Origin: Selaginella moellendorffii
Taxonomy: Eukaryota; Streptophyta; Lycopodiopsida; Selaginellales; Selaginellaceae
Assembly: GCF_000143415.4 (NCBI RefSeq)
Contig: NW_003314358.1
Span: 506,731-570,730, forward strand
DNA length: 64,000 bases
Reading direction: 5' to 3'
Positions 24,781-36,195 of this stretch are shown here, piece after piece. The translations under genes and the position numbers were made by a program. Positions within the stretch are counted from its first letter, which is position 1; the number at the start of each line of letters is the position of its first letter. The notes under the pieces are model-generated. The model searched no databases. It was not told the origin of the DNA and worked only from the letters and a program-made list of their open reading frames with translations.

Positions 24781-25437
24781 TTGCTGGAATACAACTTCGT
24801 GTATTCATATCCTATTCATAAGGACCATCTTTGCAAGTGTTATTTTAACACTTGATTATTTTCCGTTCTCTGTGTTCTACCTTTGCCCTTTGGGACTATC
24901 TATCCCTATGATAAGAATACCGACTCATCCTTTAAGTACACCCCAACTCCTTGGGTTTGTTCCAGCATTTATAATTGCTACCATTTCAAAGACTTGTGTC
25001 CTCATCTCTATTTGACCTCTCACTGTCATTAATTCCGGTTTCAAATTCATGAGCACTAGCTTTAACTATATAAGGATAATTTTGTGACTCCTTTATTGTT
25101 TTGGAATTTTTATCTTTCCCATGATCCCAACTATAGTTGTTTACCACAACTACATTTACCAGTTTTCTTAGTCAAACGCTCATCTAGATCATATCCTCAA
25201 CTCTCTAAAGAAACCTTATACTGTTCTCAAGATCCTAAAGTTGTTCCATAATTGGCTCTTTTCTATCCACCACCTCGCCTACAAGTTCACACATGAACTA
25301 TAGTGGAGAGTCATGTCTTCCTAACTTGCTACTCCTCAAGGATAGGGCCACTCCTAAAACCTTTCGATGCCAACACCAATAGTGATATACTTGAGCACCA
25401 ATAAAAGTTGGACTAAGGAACAACTCCGATACCAAAT
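24781..25437 (-). mobile_element. F1 internal region (minus orientation) with primer site
   Basis: Reverse-complement match to 11,852-12,500. At its right edge CTCCGATACCAAAT is the complement of the tRNA primer site, directly before LTR-A at 25,438. No coding sequence is visible. Confidence 0.75.
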
Positions 25438-28249
25438 TGTAAGCAACTAAATTTCCATTCTACTTTAGTCACTTAACCACACCATCAACCACTAGGAGGA
25501 ATCTCACTCATAACCTCTATAAGTTTTATTCTGGACTTAGGGCTTGCTATCCCTGATAATGGCATCCATGCCACTCAACCTTTGCACTTGGTCCAAGTGC
25601 TCCACGTGTCTGATCCCATGATCGATACCCCAAGGTACCACCAATATATCAGCCATTATGCTAAGGCCATGCCCCTTCACCTTGGTCACATCAGTGGTCT
25701 AACACCACCTACATCCCAATCCTATCTCTCAAAGAGTGAGCCATCCATCCATGAGTGATCATCCCAGATCCACTCTTTAACATCCTTAAGATGCCTGTAG
25801 ATATAGGGAATAACCTTCCTCAATATCTCTTTTCCAGTCCCCACCAAGTCCCCTTTTGTTTATGGCCATGTTCACCAACACTGCCACTAGTTTAAGGCCC
25901 ACAGGCCTGATCACTAAGTCCCCTTGTTCTCTAGGACTTTCTTGTCATTTGACTGCATCCTTGGTCACTACACCAGAGGATTGCTCTTCTTTCTCTCCAC
26001 CATCTGGGACTCTAGGACAACATTTCGGAACACTGTGGCCCTATGCGAGCCTCGTGGATACTCTCCTCGCCTTCCGCCTTTAGGTGCTCTAGCCATGGGC
26101 TTAGAGTGAAGTTCCATTGAGCCACACCAGGTATCCAAGTTGTTTATGCCACCCACGCTTGGACTGGGAGCATCAAATATTTGATCTCCTAGGGCAACTA
26201 GAGCTAGCTCTTGAACACTTCACCAAGTTACCCCGCTTGTCAATCTATATTCACTCGAGCCTTGGACTTCCTAGTGGTCATCTCATCACCCAACAGCTAG
26301 ATATGGCCTTCCTGGGCCAAACTGGCTCCACTGAGATCCAACCCCCACACTCTCCCTACTATACTTTTGGAACCCCCTATAGCCCCCCTCTCTAGGGGAC
26401 GATCACTTTGGGCTTTAACCTAATAGCTTATATTTGTCGTGAATGTAACTTTAGGTATTGAAAGTTACCTATCGGCTAGTCCTTACGAACACTCTTTCCT
26501 TACTGCCACGATGGCAGGAGGTCAGTATTGCTAGACCCTTTATTAGTCCCTTTTGTTCAAGTGTTAGTAAACTGGACTTTGCATCTGTACTTGGCCGAAT
26601 GAGCATAGAGAAGAAATTCCTAAGTGTCTATTTAGCCAAACATACTTGGTCTGGCTTGTTAGTTCTCTTTTGCTTTGTCTTGCATTAGCTTAATAAGAAC
26701 CCTCGCATATTGAGACTAGTCCCTCAATATCGCTGGATGATAGCTTACTGTGTTTGCCAAACACCCTCGCTATCATACCCATTGTGTTAGTCTCATTTCA
26801 ATCCCAAATGCTATTTATAAAAAGTGTCTAGATTTGCTCATTTGGCATATCTATGGAATGTAGAGATTGTTTTGAACACAATGGTGTTCGTCCCATGTCC
26901 AGATTCGCAATCTAGTGCCATTCCATATCTAGTAAGTTTCAAGTTTGTCCCAGAGACTAACTCCTGATACTAAGGGAGGCTTGGGGTGAAAGCCCAAAGC
27001 GTGTGTTCCTCAAGAGGAAGGGGGGGACTGTGGGGGGTTCCAAATGTATAGTAGGGATAGTGGGTAGGTTGGGCATGGCCGACTAACCTGAGGCATAGTC
27101 TAGTTTGCGCTTGCGTGCCTGTCCTTGTTCTGCATCCGGCTTGGGTCTAAGCCCAAGTTCCATTCCATGCTAGCTGGTGGAGTACCCATGTCTTTGCGTT
27201 AGGCCATCAGTATGCCCAAATAACACCAGACTCAGTTTGGCTCCATTTTGCGTGCTGGTCATGACGTTGGGATGCTAGTTGCTCTAGAATTGTTCCAAGT
27301 CGCTCTGGGCTCCTGTCCCTTCGTTCTTTGGGTTATATGCTCAGGAGTCATTCCATGCTTTAGTGCTAATACTCCTTGGCTCCATGCTTGGGAGTTTGGC
27401 ACTGTTCCTTCATTCAGTGGCCCAAGGCCTTAAACTTCGGGTTCCGCACCACTGTCCTTTGGACACATGGTATATGATACGTGGCATGTATCACGTGGCA
27501 TAAAGAGGGTTAAGGTTTTGCTTTGTGGTGTTATCCTATGGTAAATCACTATAGGATAAAGGGTCAAAACCACATGTGCTACAATATTAGTATTCGGACT
27601 TAGATTCAGACTCCTACTTAGTCTCAGTCTTGCTTTCGGACTCGGACTCAGTCTCGGTCTCAGTCTCGGTCTTGGTCTCGGTCTTGGTCCCGGTTCCATC
27701 TTCGACTCCATCTCGAACTCCATCTCGAGTCCATCTCAGACTCCTTCTTAGGTCCATCTCAAACTCCATCTTGGGTCCATCTCAGACTCCATTTTGGGTC
27801 CATCTCGGACTCCATCTTGGGTCCATCTCAGACTCCATCTCAGGTCCATCTCAGACTCCATCTCGGGTCCATCTCGGACTCCATATTGGGTCCATCTCGA
27901 ACTCCATCTCGGGTCATTTCGGACTCCATCTCGGACTCCTTCTCAGATCCATCTCGAACTCTATCTCAAACTCCATCTCAGACTCCTTCTCGAATCCATC
28001 TCGAACTCCATTTCAGACTTTTCCACATGTCATGTGTTGGTCCTCTTGTGTCCCTTTTCTAAAGACTCACTTAGTGCTCGCTTCATGCTCATTCCTCAAG
28101 CCCTTTATTAGGAGTTCCACTCTTGCTTTCGACTTTTGGAGTCGAAGCTTTTAGTCCAAATGTGTTCCGCTCATTTGGCTTTTGCCTCAGCCACTACCAT
28201 GTGGCATCCTTTTGGCTCCCTTTAGGGCCTAGTTATTTTGTGTCTCATA
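25438..28249 (-). repeat. LTR-A (F1 5' LTR), interrupted by a solo F2 LTR
   Basis: Starts TGTAAGCAAC and ends GTCTCATA on the plus strand; about 1.66 kb without the F2 insertion. The CTCGGACTCCAT array is at 27,595-28,020. The left side adjoins a primer site, as in a 5' LTR, but the right side adjoins F1 internal sequence exactly as at 14,414. This looks like the product of recombination between two LTR-A copies. Confidence 0.75.
26435..27583 (+). repeat. Solo F2 LTR
   Basis: 1,149 bp, starts TGTCGTGAATG and ends GTGCTACA, with a perfect 5 bp duplication ATATT (26,430-26,434 and 27,584-27,588). The unoccupied paralogous site is visible at about 13,650-13,665 in the other LTR-A copy. The terminal hairpin is at 27,532-27,558. 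Confidence 0.9.
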
Positions 28250-28904
28250 GAAAAAGGTTAAATAAATCCCTTGGGGGATAAGTAGCTTATGTTGTGATAT
28301 AGTGGATTAATGTTGTAAAAGAAAATGCTCATTGTTAAAGAAGGCCATTATAGGGACACCAAAGCACTCTAAAACACCCAAGAAGTGATGTTTAGTATCA
28401 TGAAGGCATTGAATAAAGCCTAAAAGATTAAGTCCCTAGTGAAAAAAAATGGGTAAGAAGTGCTATCTAACGTCCAAAGTTGCAAAGACAGAAGAAATTT
28501 GTCTATCTTAATTGGATGAAAGCAAAAAGGATTTAGCAAAGCTAGTGACAGGCATACAAAGGCCTATGAGTAATAACATTAATTCTAATGTGTGGATTAC
28601 AATATCTAGATTGAAGAACCACTCTTTAAACTATCGAGTAGATTCATCCTTAAAATACTTATTAAAATATGAGAAAAAGTGCAAAGTTATCCTTCTAGCA
28701 TGGAGGAAGAATAACTAAAGGGAAAATGTAAGGCTAAAAACAAATAATAAAAGGATACAACTAAACTATAAGAATAAAAGGATATAGCCAAGGGTGGTTA
28801 TGTAAGTTGGGAATGAAAAATTAAGTGCGTGCTCAAACGTGTTGCTACTAGCAACTGTGGGGCCATGAAGAGTTTAAAACATAGAATTGCCCATATTAGA
28901 CTGT
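28250..28904 (+). mobile_element. F1 internal region, part before the F2 insertion
   Basis: Nearly identical to 14,414-15,060 (about two differences in the first 190 bp). AT-rich and non-coding. The F2 element interrupts it at 28,905-28,909. Confidence 0.75.
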
Positions 28905-29923
28905 ATAACTGTCGCGAATGTGACTTCAGGTATCGAAAGTTACCTGTCGGTTAGTCCTTACGGACACTCTTACCTTACTGCCACGATGGCAGGAGGTCGG
29001 TATTGCTGGTTCCCTTTATTAGCCCCTCTTGTTCAAGTGTTAGTAAACTGGACTTTGCATCTGTACTTGGCCGGATGAGCATAAGGACGGAATTCCTAAG
29101 TGTCTATTTTGCCAAGCATACTTGGCCCGGCTTTTTAGTTCTCTTTTGCTCTGTCTTGCACTGGTTTGACAAGAACCCTCGCGTATTGAGATTGGTCCCT
29201 CAATATCGCTACATGATAGCTTACCGTGTCTGCCAAACACCCTCGCTATCATGCCCTTTGTGTTAGTCTCATTTCGGTCCTAAATGCTATTTATGGAAAG
29301 TGTCCAGATTTGCTCATTTGGCATATCTACGGAATGTAAAGATCGTCCTGAACACAATGGTGTTCGTCCCGTGTCCAAATTCGCAATCTAGGGACATTCC
29401 ATATTTAGTAAGTTTCGAGCTTGTCCCAGAGACTAACTCCTGATACTAAGGGAGGCTTGGGGTGAAAGCCCAAAGCGTGTGTTCCTCAAGGGGGGGGAGC
29501 TATGGGGGGTTCCAAATGTATAGTAGGGATAGTGGGTAGGTCGGGCATGGCCGACCAACCTGAGGCATAGTCTAGCTCCCGCTTGCGTGCCTGTCCTTGT
29601 TCTACGTCCGGCTTGGGTCTAAGCCCAAGTTCCATTCCATGCTAGTTGGTGGAGTACCCATATCCTCGCGTTAGGCCACCGGTATGCCGAAATAGCGCCA
29701 GACTCCGTTAGGCTCCGTTTTGCGTGCTGGTCCTGGCATTGGGATGCTGGTTGCTCCAGGACTGTTCCAAGTCGCTCCGGGCTCCTGTCCCTTCGCTCCT
29801 TGGGCTTTATGCTCGGGAGTTGCTCCGTGGTTCGGTTCCATCACTCCTTGGCTCCATGCTTGGGAGTTTGGCATCGTTCCTTCGTTCAGTGGCCCAAGGC
29901 CCTGAACCGCGGGTTCCTGTGGA

Positions 29924-29972
29924 CACGTGGCATGGACACGTGGCATGTGACACGTGGCATCTGTCACGTGGC
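29924..29972 (+). promoter_or_regulatory. Cluster of four G-box (CACGTGGC) sites in F2 LTR
   Basis: CACGTGGC occurs at 29,924, 29,937, 29,951 and 29,965, spaced 13-14 bp. The core is the plant bZIP/bHLH G-box (ABRE-like). The same cluster is at 36,058-36,106 in the other LTR and decayed in older F2 LTRs. A role in LTR transcription is inferred. Confidence 0.6.
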
Positions 29973-30004
29973 ACAAAGAGGGTTTAGGTTCTGCTTCGTG
30001 GTGT

Positions 30005-30031
30005 TATCCTATGGTAAATCACCATAGGATA
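30005..30031. promoter_or_regulatory. F2 LTR terminal hairpin
   Basis: Perfect 11 bp arms TATCCTATGGT / ACCATAGGATA with a 5 nt loop, repeated at 36,139-36,165. It could act in RNA 3'-end formation or packaging; only the structure is seen. Confidence 0.65.
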
Positions 30032-30056
30032 AAGGGTCAAAACCACGTGCACTACA

Positions 30057-30071
30057 TTTGGTATCAGAGGA
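30057..30071 (+). promoter_or_regulatory. F2 primer-binding site
   Basis: TTTGGTATCAGAGG immediately follows the LTR; it contains the canonical plant initiator Met-tRNA complement TGGTATCAGAG. Confidence 0.85.
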
Positions 30072-33000
30072 TGAGTCTCAGCAAGTACTATTCAATGAGA
30101 TTGGGCAACTAGTCTCGTTGCATACGCAGAGATGAAAACGATGATCCGAGTGGGTACACGTTTGGTGCAAAGGGTTCGCAATTGTTCCTTGGGTATGGAT
30201 TTGGTTACCTTGTTGTACCTTATGATGTGAGCTTACTCTTGGGCTCATAGGATGGATTTGAGATGCTCCGTTAACACGAGTTTATGCTTGGCTCGTGAGT
30301 GAGGCACGGCACATTAGCAACTCAAGGTTACACTTTGAGTTGGCAGGATTAATGTTAGCCTATCGGTGGTTCCATGAGTTGTTCCATGTACCGTGGGTAA
30401 AAGCAAACTTTCCCTGGGTTTGCTATAAGTAGCGAATAGGCTGGTCCGTAGCTGTTTAGCACGGCACTAGTAGATTTTTCCTAGGCATGATTACAAGTGG
30501 ATCAACTAAGACTATAGGGATTAGTCTACTGATTCAAGTAGTCATTGCCGTGCTCTCTCATAAACTTTTCTTGGACTGGACTGAAGGCAGTGCAAACGCA
30601 AGCTTGAGGTGTAGTCAAAGATGAGACCGAAAAGAGAGTCGTCGGGGACGAAGGATCAAACACGTAAATCATCTTCTCTTTTGGAGAGATGATTTGCAAC
30701 GAGGTGTGACTCATTACTCGTGTTCACATTATGCAATCAAGAGTCCCTATCTTGATGCATGTTGGAGGTGATGGTCTTTCAAATGGTGAGTTGTGGGATG
30801 GATAGCGGTGAAACGTTATACCATTTTGTCTAGGCTTGCTATGGAAGACTAGGGTTGCAATGCTCAATTCTTTTCCTAGGAACCTTGCTATTGCTCCTTG
30901 AGTAGCTTGGTGTTGGATTAGTGTTGAGTTTGGTCAAAAAGAGAATGGCATGAGTTTGTCCTTGTTGTGAACAAAAGTTAGTGGTGCTGAGTGTTGTAAA
31001 TCTCTATCGGTGGAGTGTAGCATTTATGTTGCATTTTGTCAAATCGAGTTTGCACTTGATGCTCACATAAACCTTTGAAGTAATGACATAGACATTACTC
31101 GTGGTGTTGCTCAATTGATGATCAAATCATTGTGATTTCCATATCATATCCATGTGATAATGAGCAATGTGTTTACGAAGTTGCTTGGTTAAACGATGAT
31201 CAACCCCAAAGTGGTTGATAGAGAAGCTAGTCTACTTGCACGAAGTAGCATTGTAGTAGCTTTGACTGGATTCTCAATAGTGGTCCATTATGCTAAGTTT
31301 AAGTTAGTTCCTTGTTCCTTGAGGATTTGCCCGTAAGGTGTTGGAAAAGGGTTGTAGCATTCATTTGTTATGGCTTGTTGGTTTATCCGTTAACACTTGG
31401 AGTAGATTGTTGGATGGAAAAGGTGTGTAGTTAAAGCATTGATATCGCTAACACTTGTGTTAGTGGAAGTGGCATTGTTGATTCAAGTGATGAGGAATTT
31501 TCCTTAGAGCTTGATTTTCCATGTCATTTTTCTTGTTAGTGTTTTGGCTTCACATTGGATCTTGAAAATGGTTGAAAAAGAGTGTTAGTGCAATGTGGAT
31601 ATCCGAAGATATGGTCTCCATGATCAAGCTTTAGATGTTCATTTTGCATTCTGCGGACGTCGGTGTTGGATGTTGAAAGAATGGGCAAAAAGATGTTCGA
31701 AGCTTAAGCATATTATGGGTCATGAGAATTTATGTTGAGGTGAACTTATGTGAAGTTGTTCGTAGGAGGAAGTTGGTTGAGTCTTGGAAGTTTGTATTTC
31801 TAGACTAAGAGTCATTCTTTCTCTAGGATGGAAATTTTTCCACAAATTTTCTTAGGCTTTTCCAATGGCTGATCTATTGATCATTTTGCCGAAAACCATT
31901 CCGTTTTCGTAAGCCAGTACAAACTAGTGAAGGGGTTGGACTTGACAACGGTTGGCTTAGATCTTAGTAGGTAGTTTGTATGATGCAGCCCGAAAGGGAT
32001 GCTAACTTTCGGGGCTAAGGCAATTGAGTTGGATAGAGTCTGGAGTTGGTGTAGAAAAGTGGCCGTTGCGCTTTTCTAGAAAGGTGACCCTTGTGCCTTT
32101 CTTCTGTAACGTTATGCTTGGTGGCAAGTTACACCTTGCATTTCGCTAAGACTCTATGAGAGTAGTGAGCTCTCACTGATCTTGATTTGGTCTTGATGGC
32201 TTTGCGCCTTGGCTGAGGATAGTGATGTCCAACTTAGTTGTTTGCAGTTGAGATGTTGGTACCCGTACTATAGCTTTGTCTATGAGGAGGTTGTGTACCG
32301 ATATGAGTTCATCTTGTGGTCTTCACTTTAGTTTCGACTAAGTGTTGATTACGTATAGCTAGCCTCTTCAAGGCATGCTCAGAGCTAGTGGCTAAATGCA
32401 TTGGTGAGCTTATTGCAGTTGAGTTGGATTCGAGTGGTCATTTAGTTCGTGCTTGTCCATGAACCTTTATCTCGTACCTAGGGTATTACGTTCATGTTGG
32501 ACAAGTGTGTAACTCAATGGCATGAGTTAGTGTTTATGTCTTGTGAAAGGCAAGACAAGTGATTGTTAGTTGCTTTGCAACTAGTGATTGCTTGTAGACT
32601 TTGTCAAGGGCTTTTGACACTTGCTTCACTCGATGATGATTTAGCAGTGATGGGCTTGCTTTACCGAATGGGGGTTGCGGAGGATCGTGTCGTTAGACTT
32701 AAATGGGTTTTCCATGTTGGCATGTCGACTCTACCTCTGTTGATATCATTTGGTTGCATTTAGTTCATAGTGTTGGATTTCATTGAGTCTTGGACGTGGT
32801 GATTCACTCCTTGAGAAAATGTTATCTGTAACTGAGTTTTGCTAAAGGATTGGTCTTGGATACTAACTAAAGTATCTTCGACCTTGGTTAGCTTGGTTGC
32901 TAGAGAGTTTTGAGTGGTGATACACTCGTGCTTTCTTTAAGCTTTGTTCTAGTGTTGATGGCATTGAAGTGATGCCTTTTCATTGACATTGTTGAAGTTG

Positions 33001-35043
33001 ATATTCAAGTGAAATGAGATATCTCTCCATAGGATTGATATTGAGTGTCATTAGTCTCGATGAAAATAGTGTTGATGATTTGGCTATAACTTTGTGTTAT
33101 TGGCATTCGTGCATTTGCTCGTTAGCAACTGTCTTGACGTTCATATGAACTGAGTGGCAAGTTTGAGTTAGTTGTGTCCAGACGAGATTATTTAGTAAGG
33201 TTGAGCTTTGGCTTTTCCTTGAAAAGTGATTCAGTCGTGGACTATACTAACTCTACAAGCAGAAGAGTTAGTGATTGATATTGGAATGTTTGAATCCTTA
33301 TTGGGTTTGAGTTGGAATATATCGATCATTGATGATTCTTCTTGTGCTTGTTATGAAGTGAGTTACGTCTTGTTATAGATGGATTCATGGAGGATCGTTT
33401 GGTGATCACTTGTTGAGCATAGCTTTGTTATGCTTAGCTTTTGGATTGATGCAGATATGCTCTTCATTAGCTTTGGCATTATGAAGTTTAGCTTATGGAT
33501 GTGTTGAGGAAGATATTGTGGGTTGCACCATAATTTCTTCTTTAGCATTGAAATTAGTTCATGCAAGACTTGTGATTGTTGTTAGGCAAGACTTAGCTAT
33601 AGACTTCTTCGAGCTTTTGGTTCTTTGAGTTTTATGCTCATTGTTCCATTTGTTAGACGTTGTTGGGGAAGGCATTTTGGCTCATTAGCTTCAATGTTGA
33701 AGTTGGCTTTTGCGTCTAGCAATCATTGGTGATGATTGACTATCATCTGGGATAGTTGATTATCCTTGTCAAAAGGGTGTTGCTTGATTGTTGTTCATAT
33801 AGAATGAGTTGCCATTCTTCAGGATGGTGGATTTCTTCTTTGACAATGATTATGCATCACTGCATTGATCGGATGATTCATGATCTTTCATGATGGTTAG
33901 TTGTTCTCTTTGATGGCTTCTGGCTTTTCGCAATACCACATGTTCTTTGTGGTTTGTTCTGGATTGGTCTCTTGGGTTTGAAACATCAGTAGGATGTTGT
34001 TGACACTTGCTTAGGCAACTTGAGTTCCTTGGTATTATTGGCTGGGATCTATTCAGATTGGCTAGTGTGATAGTTGGCATGAATGGGTGTTTGTTAGTCT
34101 TACCGCATTCATTCTGTTCTGTTGATTATTGCTCGAGTTAGTTTTGATAGATTCGGATGTTATTTCCTTTGGGTGATACATTCGCGAGCATTTTGCTTGC
34201 TTGTCGATGATACTTGGTGTTCTATGAGTTCCCTTTGCTAAGTTGTTGGCCTACTGTCTACTATCTTCGGTAGTTAAGTTTTATCATTAAGTTTCCTTGA
34301 TGATATACTTGCTATTGGATTTTATGGGATGGTGAATCCTATGTTTACCAATTCTGATGATCTTGGTGGTTCCTATACTCTACAATATTAGTTTATCGGA
34401 TGATAACTTACTTGGAATACTTTTGTGTTCTAATCTAAGATATATTCACTGATAATTAAGTCTCTAAGATATCATTGTCTATGACTTTGATATTGTCCAT
34501 TTATTGATCTTTGAGTTTGGGCCAGTAATAGGCAGACTAGCTTCGGCACTTCGTGTGCATGTTGAAATCTCTAGTCATGGGGTAGCTACTGTAGACTGGT
34601 CACATAACCCGCCTCTCTGTCGATGTTCCTTATTCCGTTGAAAGGGCGTGACTGTGTAAACAACTCTAACTGCCTGTTTACAGTAGTCTATCTAAACCTT
34701 ACCGACGGGTTTGGTTTCTTTGCTCAGGAGGGTTGGGGCCTCTAGCTTCTCTCTCTATGTCCTTGCGGGCAAGGGCGTATCACACTTTTGTAAGCTGGGT
34801 GACTCCCAGAGCAGCAAGGGTGGCTAACTCCGTTGGTCATTTCTTTGTCGGCGACGGCCGGAAGGTGTCTGAGCTGGTAGCGCATCCGCGTTAGACAAAG
34901 AGGTTGCCCCCTAACTCATTTAAGTTGGTGCATTTCTCACATAGTGTGAATACTGTGAACTTTTTCTGGAGTTGTTTCCTTGGCGGTATTCTAGACTCGA
35001 GTGTGCATCGACGAGGACGTCGATCTTCCCTAGGGGGGGAGAG

Positions 35044-36190
35044 TGTCGCGAATGTGACTTCAGGTATCGAAAGTTACCTGTTGGCTAGTCCTTACGGACA
35101 CTCTTACCTTACTGCCACGATGGCAGGAGGTCGGTATTGCTGGTTCCCTTTATTAGCCCCTCTTGTTCAAGTGTTAGTAAACTGGACTTTGCATCTGTAC
35201 TTGGCCGGATGAGCATAAGGACGGAATTCCTAAGTGTCTATTTTGCCAAGCATACTTGGCCCGGCTTTTTAGTTCTCTTTTGCTCTGTCTTGCACTGGCT
35301 TGACAAGAACCCTCGCGTATTGAGATTGGTCCCTCAATATCGCTACATGATAGCTTACCGTGTCTGCCAAACACCCTCGCTATCATGCCCTTTGTGTTAG
35401 TCTCATTTCGGTCCTAAATGCTATTTATAGAAAGTGTCCAGATTTGCTCATTTGGCATATCTACGGAATGTAGAGATCGGCCTGAACACAATGGTGTTCG
35501 TCCCGTGTCCAAATTCGCAATCTAGGGACATTCCATATTTAGTAAGTTTTGAGCTTGTCCCAGAGACTAACTCCTAATACTAAGGGAGGCTTGGGGTGAA
35601 AGCCCAAAGCGTGTGTTCCTCAAGGGGGGGGAGCTATGGGGGGTTCCAAATGTATAGTAGGGATAGTGGGTAGGTCGGGCATGGCCGACCAACCTGAGGC
35701 ATAGTCTAGCTCCCGCTTGCGTGCCTGTCCTTGTTCTGCGTCCGGCTTGGGTCTAAGCCCAAGTTCCATTCCATGCTAGTTGGTGGAGTACCCATATCCT
35801 CGCGTTAGGCCACCGGTATGCCGAAATAGCGCCAGACTCCGTTAGGCTCCGTTTTGCGTGCTGGTCCTGGCATTGGGATGCTGGTTGTTCCAGGACTGTT
35901 CCAAGTCGCTCCGGGCTCCTGTCCCTTCGCTCCTTGGGCTTTATGCTCGGGAGTTGCTCCGTGGTTCGGTTCCATCACTCCTTGGCTCCATGCTTGGGAG
36001 TTTGGCATCGTTCCTTCGTTCAGTGGCCCAAGGCCCTGAACCGCGGGTTCCTGTGGACACGTGGCATGGACACGTGGCATGTGACACGTGGCATCTGTCA
36101 CGTGGCACAAAGAGGGTTTAGGTTCTGCTTCGTGGTGTTATCCTATGGTAAATCACCATAGGATAAAGGGTCAAAACCACGTGCGCTACA
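35044..36190 (+). repeat. F2 3' LTR
   Basis: Starts TGTCGCGAATGTGAC, ends GTGCGCTACA; same length as the 5' LTR with about 1% divergence. Confidence 0.93.
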
Positions 36191-36195
36191 ATAAC

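Larger units (their letters stand above)
28910..30056 (+). repeat. F2 5' LTR
   Basis: Starts TGTCGCGAATGTGAC, ends GTGCACTACA; contains four CACGTGGC boxes and the terminal hairpin. Confidence 0.93.
28910..36190 (+). mobile_element. F2: complete non-coding LTR element (LARD-like)
   Basis: Two 1,147 bp LTRs (28,910-30,056 and 35,044-36,190) differing at roughly ten positions bracket a 4,987 bp internal region. A perfect 5 bp duplication ATAAC flanks the element (28,905-28,909 and 36,191-36,195). The primer site TTTGGTATCAGAGG follows the 5' LTR and a purine run GGGGGGGAGAG precedes the 3' LTR. No ORF above about 80 codons in the internal region looks like gag or pol, so it must be mobilised in trans. 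This is the definition of a large retrotransposon derivative. The TG-rich plus strand is peculiar and stop-dense in all frames. Confidence 0.92.

Noticed and set aside
30057-35043. Coding genes in the F2 internal region
   Set aside because: Open frames are all under about 80 codons except shared LTR-derived ones, with no gag, RT or integrase motif in any frame.
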